From: Cypionkella psychrotolerans
Lineage (GTDB): Bacteria; Pseudomonadota; Alphaproteobacteria; Rhodobacterales; Rhodobacteraceae
Assembly (NCBI RefSeq): GCF_001294535.1
Contig: NZ_LGIC01000013.1
Location: 1-64,000 of the forward strand
Direction of reading: 5' to 3'
Length of the DNA: 64,000 nucleotides
Part shown: one piece after another, positions 25,930 through 35,132 of the stretch
How positions within the stretch are numbered: position 1 is the stretch's first letter
Layout of the letters: the number at the start of each line of letters is the position of its first letter
Notes under the pieces: generated by a model
Databases searched by the model: none
What the model saw: the letters and a program-made list of their open reading frames with translations, nothing else
What the model was told of the DNA's origin: nothing
Made by a program: the position numbers and the translations under genes

Positions 25930-27159
25930 TTAAAGCCCGGTTTTCAGGATTTCGACGTAACGCGCTTGGGCATCTTCTGGGGTCATATCGCCGCTCCAGA
26001 ATTCGCTCTGCATGTCACCCAGTTGGGTTTGCACATCCGGCGACCAGACCTGATCGCCTGCGGGCACGACGTTGCCGGATTTCAGGATCTCCAGACCCTT
26101 CTTCATGCAGTCGTTGGCAGCGGACATGTCGATATCACCCCGGATCGGCAGCGAGCCCTTCTTCAGGTTGAAAGCGACTTGCACATCCGGGCTGACCAAC
26201 AGCGCAGCCAGACGCTTCTGTGCGGCTTCCTTCTCAGGGTCCGCCAGTTTCGGGAAATAGAATGCATCGCCGCCCGTCGAAAGGTAAGCGTTCAGCCCAA
26301 GACCCGGCAGGCAGGTGTAATCTTTGCCCGCAACCTTGCCCGCCACCGCGAATTCGCCCTGCGCCCAGTCGCCCATGATCTGACCCGCCGCTTCACCGGT
26401 GATCACCATATTGGTGGCTTGGTTCCAGTCTTGCACCGTCGATTTCGACGCCAGTTTGCGCGCGTCGGCAGAGGCTTGGAACACTTTCAGCATTTCGGGC
26501 CCAGCGGCGGCTTCCATATCTTTGTCGACGTTGACCTTCTTCCACAGATCAAGCCCGCCGATACCGACCGCAATCGCGTTGAACGCAAGGTTCGATTGCC
26601 ACGCCTGACGCCCCAAAGCCAAGGGGATCTTACCAGCGGCCTCAACCTGCGGTGCCGAGGCGACAAATTCGGTCCAGTTGGTCGGGATCGGGATGCCCAA
26701 ATCTTCGTAAATCTTGTTGTTGATCCACAGCCATTCTGGCGAGTGGATGTTCATTGGCGCACAATAGACCTTGCCATCAATCGTGCAGCCATCCAGCAGC
26801 GAGATCGGGTTGATCACGTCACGCCATTTCTGAGCCTCGGCCACATCGGTCAGGTCCAGCATCAAGCCAGCCTGCACCAGCTCCAGCGCTTGCTGGCCGT
26901 GGTTGAACTGCGTCGCCCCCATCGGATCACCGCCAGTGATGCGTGCGATCATCACCGGGCGGGCGGTATCGCCGCCGCCTGCAATCGCGCCGTCAACCCA
27001 ATGATCGCCCGACGCGTCAAAGGCTTTCGCAAGCTCAGCCACCGCCGCCGCTTCGCCGCCAGAGGTCCACCAATGCGTAACTTCCAGATCGGTGGCATTG
27101 GCCCCAGACGGCAGCGCAACCGACAACAACAGGCCAGCGGCCAGTTTCCAATTCTTCAT
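25930..27159 (-). CDS. Sugar ABC transporter substrate-binding protein
   Basis: 409 aa from ATG 27159 with GGGAGGA upstream. A signal peptide with an A-x-A-like end (PSGANA) precedes TDLEVTHWWTSGGE, the typical start of CUT1 binding proteins. NMVITGEAAGQIMGDWAQGEF is the domain-2 signature. Periplasmic; it delivers the glycoside to the permease pair. First gene of the left arm, directly behind the tandem LacI operators. Confidence 0.92.
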   Translation of the reverse strand: MKNWKLAAGLLLSVALPSGANATDLEVTHWWTSGGEAAAVAELAKAFDASGDHWVDGAIAGGGDTARPVMIARITGGDPMGATQFNHGQQALELVQAGLMLDLTDVAEAQKWRDVINPISLLDGCTIDGKVYCAPMNIHSPEWLWINNKIYEDLGIPIPTNWTEFVASAPQVEAAGKIPLALGRQAWQSNLAFNAIAVGIGGLDLWKKVNVDKDMEAAAGPEMLKVFQASADARKLASKSTVQDWNQATNMVITGEAAGQIMGDWAQGEFAVAGKVAGKDYTCLPGLGLNAYLSTGGDAFYFPKLADPEKEAAQKRLAALLVSPDVQVAFNLKKGSLPIRGDIDMSAANDCMKKGLEILKSGNVVPAGDQVWSPDVQTQLGDMQSEFWSGDMTPEDAQARYVEILKTGL

Positions 27160-27500
27160 GTGATCCTCCCAGATCGTTTGGTATTCTGCCAAATCGCTTG
27201 ATATTCTTGTCGTCTATATCGTTATAGTTCGATCCTATAACGTTATAGTTTTCTCAATCAAGCAATCTTTTCGCTTGTCGGTTGTAAAATTCTGCGCCTT
27301 GATTGCGGCTGGTATGTGCAGGATCTTCGGCTTGGGCGTTGCTGCTTGCGTGCGAGGAAGCCTCTGAAATTATGGGCAAGTTGGCGCGGATTACGATCAC
27401 TCTGAACCGGACATCCGCCGCAGGTCGCAAAGGGAAAGGGCGAATCACTGGGCTGGAAGATTGCGCGGATTACCGCCAAAAGAAGCGGCAGGCTTCGGGA
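27160..27500. other. Divergent control region of the glycoside locus
   Basis: Contains the operators at 27214-27248. The part from 27260 to 27500 has no convincing gene; a frame open from 27303 runs into the LacI gene, but its first 66 codons do not look like a regulator N-terminus and are taken as leader. Confidence 0.55.
27214..27248. promoter_or_regulatory. Tandem LacI-type operators
   Basis: CTATAACGTTATAG at 27235-27248 is a perfect 14-bp palindrome with the central CG of LacI-family operators. CTATATCGTTATAG at 27214-27227 is a second copy with one changed position. They are 21 bp apart, two helical turns, and lie 55-90 bp upstream of the binding-protein start. Confidence 0.75.
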
Positions 27501-28541
27501 ATGGATGCGATGACAGAATCACCCCTGCCCCTTGTCGGGGCGGAACGACCCACGCTGAAAACCATCGCAGCCGCCACCGGCCTTGCGATTGCCACGGTCA
27601 GCCGTGCGCTGAAAGATGCCCCCGATATTGGTGAGGAAACCAAGCGCCGGGTGCGCGAAACTGCGTTGAAACTCGGCTACCGGCAGAACCGCGCAGCTGT
27701 GCGTTTGCGCACAGGAAAGACCAATGTGATTGCCCTGCTGCTGTCCACCGAATCCGATGTGATGAACCACACCTCGAAACTTCTATACTCCATCGCTGAT
27801 GCCCTGCGCGGCACCGCCTACCATCTGGTGGTGATGCCGTTCTTCCGCGACCAAGACCCGATGGACCCGGTGCGCTACATAGTGGAAACCGAAAGCGCCG
27901 ATGGCATCATCCTGAACCAGACCAAGCCCGACGATCCGCGCATCCGCTATATGACCGAGCATCACATTCCGTTTGCCACGCATGGCCGCACCGATATGGG
28001 GCTCGATCACCCGTATTTCGACTATGACAATGAAAGCTTCGGTCGCCTTGCCGTGCAGGCCCTAGCTGAACGGCAGCGCCGCCATGTCTATATGATCGCC
28101 CCGCCGCGCAACCACATGTACGCCCGCCATATGATCATGGGGGCCAGCCAAGAGGCCGCCGCGCGGGGTATGCGGTTTGAATTGGCTGATGGCGTCACGT
28201 CGGACAGTTCCGCCGATGACATCGAAGCCGACATTGCACGTCGCTTTTCTAGGACGGCACCAGATGCGATCATCGCAGGCTCCACCACCGGGGCGATTGC
28301 GGCGGTGGCAGGGGCGGAAAGCGCAGGCTTGCGCATCGGCCAGGATTTCGATGTTGTCTCAAAAGAAGCCATCCGCCTGTTGCACCGCTTTCGCAAAGAG
28401 ATGATCGTGGTGAACGAGGATGTGGCCCGAGCCGGAAATTTTCTGGCCCGCGCTGTTATGGCCGCGATAGAGGGTCGCGCGCCGGATGAAGGACAAGCAC
28501 TGGAAGTGCCGCAAGCGTCGGACTTCCGCACGGGAAACTAG
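27501..28541 (+). CDS. LacI-family transcriptional regulator of the glycoside locus
   Basis: 346 aa from ATG 27501 (ATG 27510 is also possible). DNA-binding domain TLKTIAAATGLAIATVSRAL with the hinge RQNRAAVRLRTGKTNVIALL. The periplasmic-binding-like domain includes ADGIILNQTKPDDPR and DAIIAGSTTGAIAAV. It sits between the two divergent arms and most likely binds the palindromes at 27214-27248, releasing them on a sugar ligand. Confidence 0.9.
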   Translation: MDAMTESPLPLVGAERPTLKTIAAATGLAIATVSRALKDAPDIGEETKRRVRETALKLGYRQNRAAVRLRTGKTNVIALLLSTESDVMNHTSKLLYSIADALRGTAYHLVVMPFFRDQDPMDPVRYIVETESADGIILNQTKPDDPRIRYMTEHHIPFATHGRTDMGLDHPYFDYDNESFGRLAVQALAERQRRHVYMIAPPRNHMYARHMIMGASQEAAARGMRFELADGVTSDSSADDIEADIARRFSRTAPDAIIAGSTTGAIAAVAGAESAGLRIGQDFDVVSKEAIRLLHRFRKEMIVVNEDVARAGNFLARAVMAAIEGRAPDEGQALEVPQASDFRTGN

Positions 28542-28550
28542 GGAGAGATT

Positions 28551-29606
28551 ATGAAGACGATCAAAGGACCGGCGCTGTTTTTGGCGCAATTCGCAGCCGA
28601 CGCGGCCCCGTTCAACAGCTTCGATTCGATCACCAAATGGGCCGCCGATTGTGGCTACAAGGGCGTGCAGGTGCCGTCATGGGATGCGCGGCTGATTGAT
28701 TTGGACAAAGCAGCCAGCTCAAAAACCTACTGTGATGAATTGAAGGGCATCGCCGCGCAGAATGGCGTCGGAATCACCGAACTTTCGACTCACCTGCAAG
28801 GCCAGTTGGTCGCCGTCCATCCCGCCTATGACACTCAATTTGATGGCTTCGCCGCCCCCGAAGTGCGTGGCAATCCGAAGGCCCGGCAGGCTTGGGCGGT
28901 GGATCAGGTCACCAAAGCCCTGACCGCCAGCAAGAACCTTGGCCTCACCGCCCATGCCACCTTTTCGGGCGCGCTGGCCTGGCCTTATCTCTATCCATGG
29001 CCGCAGCGCCCGGCGGGTCTGGTTGAAGAAGCCTTTGATGAACTCGCCCGTCGCTGGACGCCGCTTTTGAACCATGCCGATGCCTGCGGCATTGATCTGG
29101 CCTACGAAATTCACCCCGGCGAAGACCTGCATGACGGCATCTCGTTTGAGATGTTCCTAGAGCGCGTCAACAACCACCCCCGCGCCAACATGCTGTATGA
29201 TCCCAGCCACTACGTTCTGCAACATCTTGATTACCTTGAGCATATCGACATCTACCACGAGCGGATCAAGATGTTCCACGTCAAGGATGCCGAGTTGAAC
29301 CCCACAGGCCGCCAGGGCGTCTATGGTGGCTTTCAGTCTTGGATCAATCGTGCGGGCCGCTTCCGCTCGGTCGGCGATGGGCAGGTCGATTTCGGCGGCA
29401 TCTTCTCAAAACTCACCCAATACGGCTTTGACGGCTGGGCGGTGGTCGAATGGGAATGCTGCATCAAACACCCCGAGGACGGCGCGCGCGAAGGGGCTGC
29501 CTATGTCGCCAAACAGATCATCCGCGTGACCGAGAAAGCGTTCGACGACTTCGCAGACGCAGGCACCGACCGCGCCGCCAACCGCCGCATGTTGGGATTG
29601 GAGTAA
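28551..29606 (+). CDS. Sugar phosphate isomerase/epimerase, copy 2
   Basis: 351 aa, nine bases after the LacI stop with GGGAGAGA ahead. TIM-barrel features: WAADCGYKGVQVPSWDAR, IDLAYEIHPGEDLHDG, NMLYDPSHYVLQHLDYLE, KMFHVKDAEL and AVVEWECCIKHPE, the metal-binding Glu, Asp and His residues of the xylose-isomerase-like fold. It is longer than the copy at 19807 and not a close duplicate. Likely handles an intermediate made by the adjacent oxidoreductase. Confidence 0.87.
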   Translation: MKTIKGPALFLAQFAADAAPFNSFDSITKWAADCGYKGVQVPSWDARLIDLDKAASSKTYCDELKGIAAQNGVGITELSTHLQGQLVAVHPAYDTQFDGFAAPEVRGNPKARQAWAVDQVTKALTASKNLGLTAHATFSGALAWPYLYPWPQRPAGLVEEAFDELARRWTPLLNHADACGIDLAYEIHPGEDLHDGISFEMFLERVNNHPRANMLYDPSHYVLQHLDYLEHIDIYHERIKMFHVKDAELNPTGRQGVYGGFQSWINRAGRFRSVGDGQVDFGGIFSKLTQYGFDGWAVVEWECCIKHPEDGAREGAAYVAKQIIRVTEKAFDDFADAGTDRAANRRMLGLE

Positions 29607-29609
29607 ACC

Positions 29610-30770
29610 ATGGCGATCACCGCAGCCCATACCGCCCGCAGCCCCCGCATCCGCCTTGGCATGGTCGGCGGCGGCCGCGGCGCTTTCATCGGCGCCGTCC
29701 ACCGCATAGCCTCACGCATTGACGACCAATACGAACTGGTTGCAGGCGCGTTTTCATCCGACCCCGACCGCTCCGCCGCCTCTGCCGCCGATCTGGGCGT
29801 GGCACGCAGCTATGGCAGCTTTGCCGAGATGGCGCAGAAAGAGGCGCGTCGGAAGGACGGCATTGAGGCCGTCGCCATCGTCACCCCCAACCACATGCAC
29901 GCCCCCGTCGCCTTGGAGTTCCTGAAACGCGGCATCCATGTCATCTGCGACAAACCGCTGACAGCGACGCTGGCGGAGGCGAAAAAGCTGGCGAAAGCCG
30001 CCGAAGCCTCGGGCGTGGTGTTTGCGTTGACCCACAACTACACCGGCTATCCGATGATCCGCCAAGCCAAAGCCATGGTGCAGGCGGGCGATCTCGGCGA
30101 CATCCGGCTTGTGCAGGTTGAATACGCGCAAGATTGGCTGGCGCATGAGGTCGACAACAAACAAGCCGATTGGCGCACCGATCCGGCCCGTTCCGGTGCG
30201 GGCGGATCGACGGGGGATATCGGCACCCATGCCTTCAACCTCGCCAATTTCGTCAGCGGTCTGACGCTGGCCGAACTCGCCGCCGACCTGCAAAGCTTCG
30301 TCCCCGGCAGGCGCGTTGATGACAACGCCCATGTCCTGCTGCGCTATACCTCTGGCGCGCGCGGGATGCTGTGGTGCAGCCAAGTCGCGGCAGGCCAAGA
30401 AAACGGCCTGCGCTTGCGGATGTACGGCACCAAAGCCGGGATCGAATGGGAGCAAGAGAACCCCAACTACCTCTGGGTCACCCCCTTGGGCGCGCCGCGC
30501 TATCGGTTGACCCGTGGCGGCGCAGGCTCGGGCGAAGCAGCCGCCCGCCTGACGCGCATCCCCCCCGGCCATCCAGAGGGCTATCTGGAAGGCTTTGCCA
30601 ATATCTACGCCGAGGCAGGCCGCGCCATTATTGCCCGCCGCGACGGCAGCCTACTGGACAGCGCGGTCAGCTTTCCGGGGCTGAAAGAGGGCCTTGAAGG
30701 CGTCGCTTTTGTCGATGCCTGCGTGCGCTCATCGGCCAGAAACGGCGCTTGGACCACGCTGGCGCTGTAA
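29610..30770 (+). CDS. Gfo/Idh/MocA-family oxidoreductase, copy 2
   Basis: 386 aa, start 3 bp after the isomerase stop. Rossmann start RLGMVGGGRGAFIGAVHRIA, CDKPLTATLAEAKKLAK with the catalytic-site KP, and the C-terminal GSTGDIGTHAFNLANFVSGL. Different from copy 1 in both halves. The pair isomerase plus oxidoreductase on each arm suggests two successive redox/isomerisation steps on the liberated sugar, as in 3-keto-glycoside routes. This is inference. Confidence 0.88.
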   Translation: MAITAAHTARSPRIRLGMVGGGRGAFIGAVHRIASRIDDQYELVAGAFSSDPDRSAASAADLGVARSYGSFAEMAQKEARRKDGIEAVAIVTPNHMHAPVALEFLKRGIHVICDKPLTATLAEAKKLAKAAEASGVVFALTHNYTGYPMIRQAKAMVQAGDLGDIRLVQVEYAQDWLAHEVDNKQADWRTDPARSGAGGSTGDIGTHAFNLANFVSGLTLAELAADLQSFVPGRRVDDNAHVLLRYTSGARGMLWCSQVAAGQENGLRLRMYGTKAGIEWEQENPNYLWVTPLGAPRYRLTRGGAGSGEAAARLTRIPPGHPEGYLEGFANIYAEAGRAIIARRDGSLLDSAVSFPGLKEGLEGVAFVDACVRSSARNGAWTTLAL

Positions 30771-30780
30771 CACCGCCTAC

Positions 30781-30844
30781 CCCCGCGCAACCGGAATTTT
30801 CGAAAATTCCGGCACGATTTTTCTCAAAAATCGGTTGCGCGGGG
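30781..30844. repeat. Cloverleaf-like palindromic element between convergent genes
   Basis: Outer stem CCCCGCGCAACC (30781-30792) with GGTTGCGCGGGG (30833-30844). Inside are a perfect 22-base palindrome at 30791-30812 and the hairpin CGATTTTT-ctc-AAAAATCG at 30815-30833. It fills the gap between the oxidoreductase and trgB stops and abuts the trgB stop codon. Likely a bidirectional terminator; its hairpin modules recur at 14594, 35252 and, as a relative, 58239. Confidence 0.8.
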
Positions 30845-31990
30845 TCAGGCCTTGCGCAACCGATCCCGGTTCTGTGCCAGCCAAAACGCGGTCAGCACGG
30901 TCGGCGCGTTGGAAATCTCTCCCGAAGCCACCAGCGCCATCAGCCGATCAAAGCTGATCAGATGGCCGCGAATATCTTCCGCCTCGCCCTCCACCCCAAA
31001 CACCCCCGCCGCCGTATCGGGCAGATCGGTCAGCGCAACAAATGAATACAAGAACTCCGCCGAACACCCCGGCGTCGGATAGTAGCTGGCGACCGGCAGC
31101 AGATCGGTCAACACCAAGCCTGCCTCCTCCACCGCCTCACGCCGCGCCGCCTCAACCGGCGTTTCCCCCGGGTCAATCCGACCCGCAATCGCCTCAATCT
31201 GCCAAGGCTGCGGATCGCCGCGCAGATAGGGCCCGGCACGGAACTGATCGACCACCAGCACCCGGTCACGCAGCGGATCATAGGGCAGCACCGTCACCGC
31301 ATCGCAGCCGATGAACCCGGCCCGCGTCACCTGCGGGCTCATACTGCCGTCAAAGCGGCGGAAGCTGACGTCGATTTCTTCCATCGCGAAAAACCGCGCG
31401 TAGGGTTCGCGCAAAGCCGCCACCGACACATCCCCCACCCCGGCGCGATGGCGCAGGTCTGTCGGTGAAGCACCAGATGCCCGCACCCGAGACGCCCCGC
31501 GCGCCAGCATCTGCTCAAACCGTGCCGCTACCGCGCGCGGCGGCTTCACCCCGAACAGCGCCAGATAATCCTTGGCCATCGCCACAAATTCAGCGCCAAA
31601 TTGCGGCTGCCACTGCTCCAACGCCCAAACACCGCCGCGCTCACACTGCGACGCGCAAGCCTCGGGGTGAAACACCACGGCCTCAACCACCGCGTCGTGT
31701 TGCATCACCGCCATGGCGCGGCCGCTATACCCAAAACCGCCCTCAAAGAAATCCATCCGCGCCACATCGGCCTCAGAGCCAGCCGTGACCAAAATCCCCT
31801 CGGCCCGCGCGCCGGGCTCGGCAATCAGGACGGGAAAACTGCGATCCTTCACCCAATACAGCGCATGATCTGCCAGCCAAGCCGGGGTGGCCACCACCTC
31901 ATGCCCCAGCACGGCCTCGAGCAACGGCAGGTGCCGCAAGGTGCCGCAGAAGAAATACGGATGGTTCACGACCAGCGCTTCCCGGCCCAT
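30845..31990 (-). CDS. trgB: TrgB: Nudix ADP-ribose pyrophosphatase with N-terminal gamma-glutamylcyclotransferase-like domain
   Basis: 381 aa. Residues about 8-110 (FFCGTLRHLPLLEAVLG) look like the AIG2/GGCT fold. The C-terminal half has a full Nudix box GRIDPGE then REAVEEAGL around residues 265-290, plus the ADP-ribose-specific region GCSAEFLYSFVALTD. TrgB of Rhodobacter sphaeroides is known from the tellurite-resistance locus trgAB and as an ADP-ribose pyrophosphatase. The start overlaps trgA by 25 bases. Symbol assigned from domain layout and its pairing with trgA. Confidence 0.85.
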   Translation of the reverse strand: MGREALVVNHPYFFCGTLRHLPLLEAVLGHEVVATPAWLADHALYWVKDRSFPVLIAEPGARAEGILVTAGSEADVARMDFFEGGFGYSGRAMAVMQHDAVVEAVVFHPEACASQCERGGVWALEQWQPQFGAEFVAMAKDYLALFGVKPPRAVAARFEQMLARGASRVRASGASPTDLRHRAGVGDVSVAALREPYARFFAMEEIDVSFRRFDGSMSPQVTRAGFIGCDAVTVLPYDPLRDRVLVVDQFRAGPYLRGDPQPWQIEAIAGRIDPGETPVEAARREAVEEAGLVLTDLLPVASYYPTPGCSAEFLYSFVALTDLPDTAAGVFGVEGEAEDIRGHLISFDRLMALVASGEISNAPTVLTAFWLAQNRDRLRKA

Positions 31991-32406
31991 TCGGTGATCA
32001 AGCCAGCGACAATGCCACCCACCAAGATCACCCCCAGCATATCCGGCACCAACAGCATTTTGCCGTAATCAAACATCAACTGGAACACCCCCAAAACCGC
32101 TTCCATCGGGCCGTCATACATCATCCGCATGGATTTCTTGATCATGAAGTACAGCGAAAACGCCAACAGCGCCCAGAACACCAACAAGAGCGCCGTCACC
32201 AGCCCCGCGTTGATCGCCTCGCGGTAGCCTTTGCGGGTCAGCTTGCCCATCACCAGCCAGCCGGTGATGAAGCCAATCGCCGCTGTGATCTCGCGGAAAT
32301 AGCCCAAGGGCGTGCCCTCGGGCAGATATTTGACAAAAGTCTGCGCTGCGAGAAAGCCCAGCAGCGCATAGGCCACCGCGGCGACAAGTTTAGAGGCAGT
32401 GGGCAT
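31966..32406 (-). CDS. trgA: TrgA-family membrane protein
   Basis: 146 aa with AAGGA ahead of ATG 32406. Four hydrophobic stretches (LVAAVAYALLGFLAA, ITAAIGFITGWLVMG, LVTALLLVFWALLAFSLYF, MLGVILVGGIVAGLI) make it an inner-membrane protein. Sequence style and adjacency to the Nudix gene match TrgA, linked with tellurite tolerance in Rhodobacter. Mechanism unknown. Located 27 bp after cfa. Confidence 0.82.
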   Translation of the reverse strand: MPTASKLVAAVAYALLGFLAAQTFVKYLPEGTPLGYFREITAAIGFITGWLVMGKLTRKGYREAINAGLVTALLLVFWALLAFSLYFMIKKSMRMMYDGPMEAVLGVFQLMFDYGKMLLVPDMLGVILVGGIVAGLITEWAGKRWS

Positions 32407-32433
32407 GGCGATCCTTCTTGGCTGTAGCTCAGA

Positions 32434-33666
32434 TCACGCCGTCCCCACCTCTGCAATCGGGCGGGTCAGCGTGATCTGCGTTACATCGCAGTTTCCGCCC
32501 TCAAACGTGCCAGCACAAGAGGCGAGATAAAAGTTCCACATCCGCCGGAATCTCTCATCAAAGCCAAGCCCAGCCGCTTCGGCCCAGCGCGCATTGAACG
32601 TGGCATACCAGCGCCGCAGCGTCTGGCTGTAGCTTTTGCCAAACTCAATGGAGCCTTTGACCCGCAGCCCGGCGCGTTCCGCCTCACGCTTCAGCACCGA
32701 GGGGCTGGGTAGCATCCCGCCGGGAAAGATGTATTTCTGAATGAAATCAACGCTTTTACGATAGATTTCAAATCGTGCCTCTTGCACGGTGATGATCTGT
32801 AACGTCGCATTGCGCCCCGGCTTCAAGCGATTGCGCACGGTGTCAAAATATACCGGCCAGTATTTCTCACCCACCGCCTCGAACATCTCGATACTGGCGA
32901 TGCCGTCGTAAAGCCCAGTCTCATCGCGGTAGTCTTGCAGCTTGATCTCTACCTTATCCTGCAGCCCCAACCGTTGCATCCGCGCCACGGCAAAATCATG
33001 TTGCGCTTGGCTGATCGTCAAAGCCGTCACCCGCAGACCACGCTCTTTCGCGGCATATTCGGCAAACCCGCCCCAGCCGCAGCCGATCTCCAGCACATGA
33101 TCACCGGGCTGCGCGCCCATCTGATCCACCATCGAGGCATATTTTTGCGCCTGTGCGGTCTCAAGGCTTTCCTGCCCAGTGCGGTAAATCGCTGACGAGT
33201 AGGTCATGGTATCGTCCAGCCACAGGCGGTAAAAGTCATTGCCCAGATCATAGTGATGCGCGATGTTCTTCTTGGCTTGGCGTTTCGAGTTCGATTGCAG
33301 CCAGAACCGAAACCGCTCATACGCCCGCACCAAAGCCATGCCGGGGAAGGCATCGTAGACCTCGCCATTGCCCTCATGCACCAGATCCATGAAGGTCATC
33401 AGGTCAGGGCTGGACCAGCCGCCCTCGACATAGGCCTCGCAAAACCCCAGATCGCCCTCGCGGATCAGCCGCGCGAATAGATCCGGGTCGTGTACGGTAA
33501 TCTCCGCCACTGGCCCCGGATTTTGCCCCTCGACGCGAAAACGGCGGCCATCCGGTAGGACGAAATCCAACCGCCCGTTGCGCAGCTTTTGCGCCAGTTC
33601 GAATACGGCGGAAAAATAGCGCGGCAGGTGCTTTTCGCCTTTGGTCGTCGTCAACACCTCCATCAT
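32434..33666 (-). CDS. cfa: Cyclopropane-fatty-acyl-phospholipid synthase
   Basis: 410 aa. SAM-binding motif VLEIGCGWGGFAEYAA, preceded by KKNIAHHYDLGNDFYRLWLD, and FIQKYIFPGGMLPS later, all diagnostic of CFA synthases. It adds a methylene bridge to unsaturated acyl chains of membrane phospholipids. Its ATG overlaps the photolyase stop by four bases and it has GGGAGAGA as ribosome site. Relatives in Rhodobacter respond to singlet oxygen, which fits the photolyase neighbour. Confidence 0.93.
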   Translation of the reverse strand: MMEVLTTTKGEKHLPRYFSAVFELAQKLRNGRLDFVLPDGRRFRVEGQNPGPVAEITVHDPDLFARLIREGDLGFCEAYVEGGWSSPDLMTFMDLVHEGNGEVYDAFPGMALVRAYERFRFWLQSNSKRQAKKNIAHHYDLGNDFYRLWLDDTMTYSSAIYRTGQESLETAQAQKYASMVDQMGAQPGDHVLEIGCGWGGFAEYAAKERGLRVTALTISQAQHDFAVARMQRLGLQDKVEIKLQDYRDETGLYDGIASIEMFEAVGEKYWPVYFDTVRNRLKPGRNATLQIITVQEARFEIYRKSVDFIQKYIFPGGMLPSPSVLKREAERAGLRVKGSIEFGKSYSQTLRRWYATFNARWAEAAGLGFDERFRRMWNFYLASCAGTFEGGNCDVTQITLTRPIAEVGTA

Positions 33667-35111
33667 TCTCTCCCATCTTTCTCGGTTTGCCCCGCAGCGC
33701 GACCCCGCGCAGCATAGGCCTCCAGTGCCCGCGCCCGCCCATCGGCGAGGCTGAAAATCGGGTCCGGGTAAGTCTGCGTCACCGCGAGGTTCCAGCGCCT
33801 TGGCACCGCTGCAAAATAGCTCTGCGCCTCTGGCCCCGGCTTGGCCGATATCTCTGCAATCCAGCGTCGCCGATATGCCCCATCGCTGTCAAATTTTTCA
33901 GCCTGTCCGGCGGGGTTGAACACGCGAAAATAGGGTGCCGCATCGGGGCCAGAGCCTGCCACCCATTGCCAGCCCATCGCATTGGCGGCCTCATCCCAAT
34001 CGGTCAGACACTCGGCAAACCAAGCCTGCCCCAGCCGCCAATCGGTCAGCAGATGCTTGGTCAGATATGAGGCCACCACCATCCGCGCCCGGTTGTGCAT
34101 TCGCCCGCTGACATACATCTCGCGCATCGCCGCATCGACAAACGGCTCGCCGGTCATGCCACGCCGCCACGCTTCGGCTTGGCGGTTGTCACTGCGCCAC
34201 GGGAAATCCTCCCAACCCTCACGCCAGCTTTGCGTCAGGATATGCGGCGAGTGGTGCATCAGATGATAAGCAAACTCGCGCCAGACCAGTTCCTTGCAGA
34301 ACTGCTCCGCCCCGGCATCACCCTGATGCAAGGCACGCTGCCCCGCCGCCCAAATGGTGCGAGGCCCGATCTCCCCCCAAGCCAAATTCTCCGACAGCCC
34401 CGAGGTCGCACCAATCACCCCCGGAAAATCCCGCGCCGCCTTGTAGCGAACCACCGAACTGTCGATAAATTCATCCAGCCGCGCGAGGGCCGCAGCCTCG
34501 CCCACCCGCTGATGCGGCAAGCACACCACCGCCCCGCGCCGCATCGCAGCGCCCATCTGCCAATCGGCCAGATCTTCTGAGGCAGGCCAAATATCAGGCG
34601 CACGCATCGCCGTCACCGCAGGCACCGGAGGCGAAAACCCACGCGCCGACACAGCCTTCCAGAACGGCGAATAGACCTTGTAATAGCCGCCCTGCCCGGT
34701 CGCGACTTCCCAAGGCTCGATCAACAGCGCCCCCGGAAAGCTTTCGGCGACCAGCCCCTTCGCCTTCAGCGCCGCCTTCACGCCGGTATCGCGCGCCACC
34801 GCCTGCGGATCATACATCCGCTGCCACATCACCCCCGCAGCCCCGGTTTCAGCAATCAAACCCTGCAACACCGCCAAAGCATCGCCACGCCGCAGGATCA
34901 GCCGTTGCCCCATCGCGGCAAGCGTTTGGGCAAACCGCGCAACCCCCAAGCCCAGCCGCCATTTCGCCGCAGCCCCCAAAGCCTCGGCCTGAGCATCCAG
35001 CACAAACACCGGCAACAACGGCCGACCCGAGGCCACAGCCGCCGCCAACATCGGGTGATCTGAAAGCCGAAAATCCCGCCGAAACCACAAAATCAAAGGC
35101 TGATCTGCCAT
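33663..35111 (-). CDS. phrB: Deoxyribodipyrimidine photolyase
   Basis: 482 aa from ATG 35111 (ATG 35123 also open). N-terminal antenna domain LILWFRRDFRLSDHPML. The FAD domain has FCKELVWREFAYHLM, RRGMTGEPFVDAAMREM, GRMHNRARMVVASYLTKHLL and NAMGWQWVAGSG, including the Trp residues of the electron path. It repairs cyclobutane pyrimidine dimers using light. First gene of the phrB-cfa-trgA-trgB run, with a candidate stress promoter just upstream. Confidence 0.93.
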   Translation of the reverse strand: MADQPLILWFRRDFRLSDHPMLAAAVASGRPLLPVFVLDAQAEALGAAAKWRLGLGVARFAQTLAAMGQRLILRRGDALAVLQGLIAETGAAGVMWQRMYDPQAVARDTGVKAALKAKGLVAESFPGALLIEPWEVATGQGGYYKVYSPFWKAVSARGFSPPVPAVTAMRAPDIWPASEDLADWQMGAAMRRGAVVCLPHQRVGEAAALARLDEFIDSSVVRYKAARDFPGVIGATSGLSENLAWGEIGPRTIWAAGQRALHQGDAGAEQFCKELVWREFAYHLMHHSPHILTQSWREGWEDFPWRSDNRQAEAWRRGMTGEPFVDAAMREMYVSGRMHNRARMVVASYLTKHLLTDWRLGQAWFAECLTDWDEAANAMGWQWVAGSGPDAAPYFRVFNPAGQAEKFDSDGAYRRRWIAEISAKPGPEAQSYFAAVPRRWNLAVTQTYPDPIFSLADGRARALEAYAARGRAAGQTEKDGRE

Positions 35112-35132
35112 CACATCCCACATCGTTTCAAC

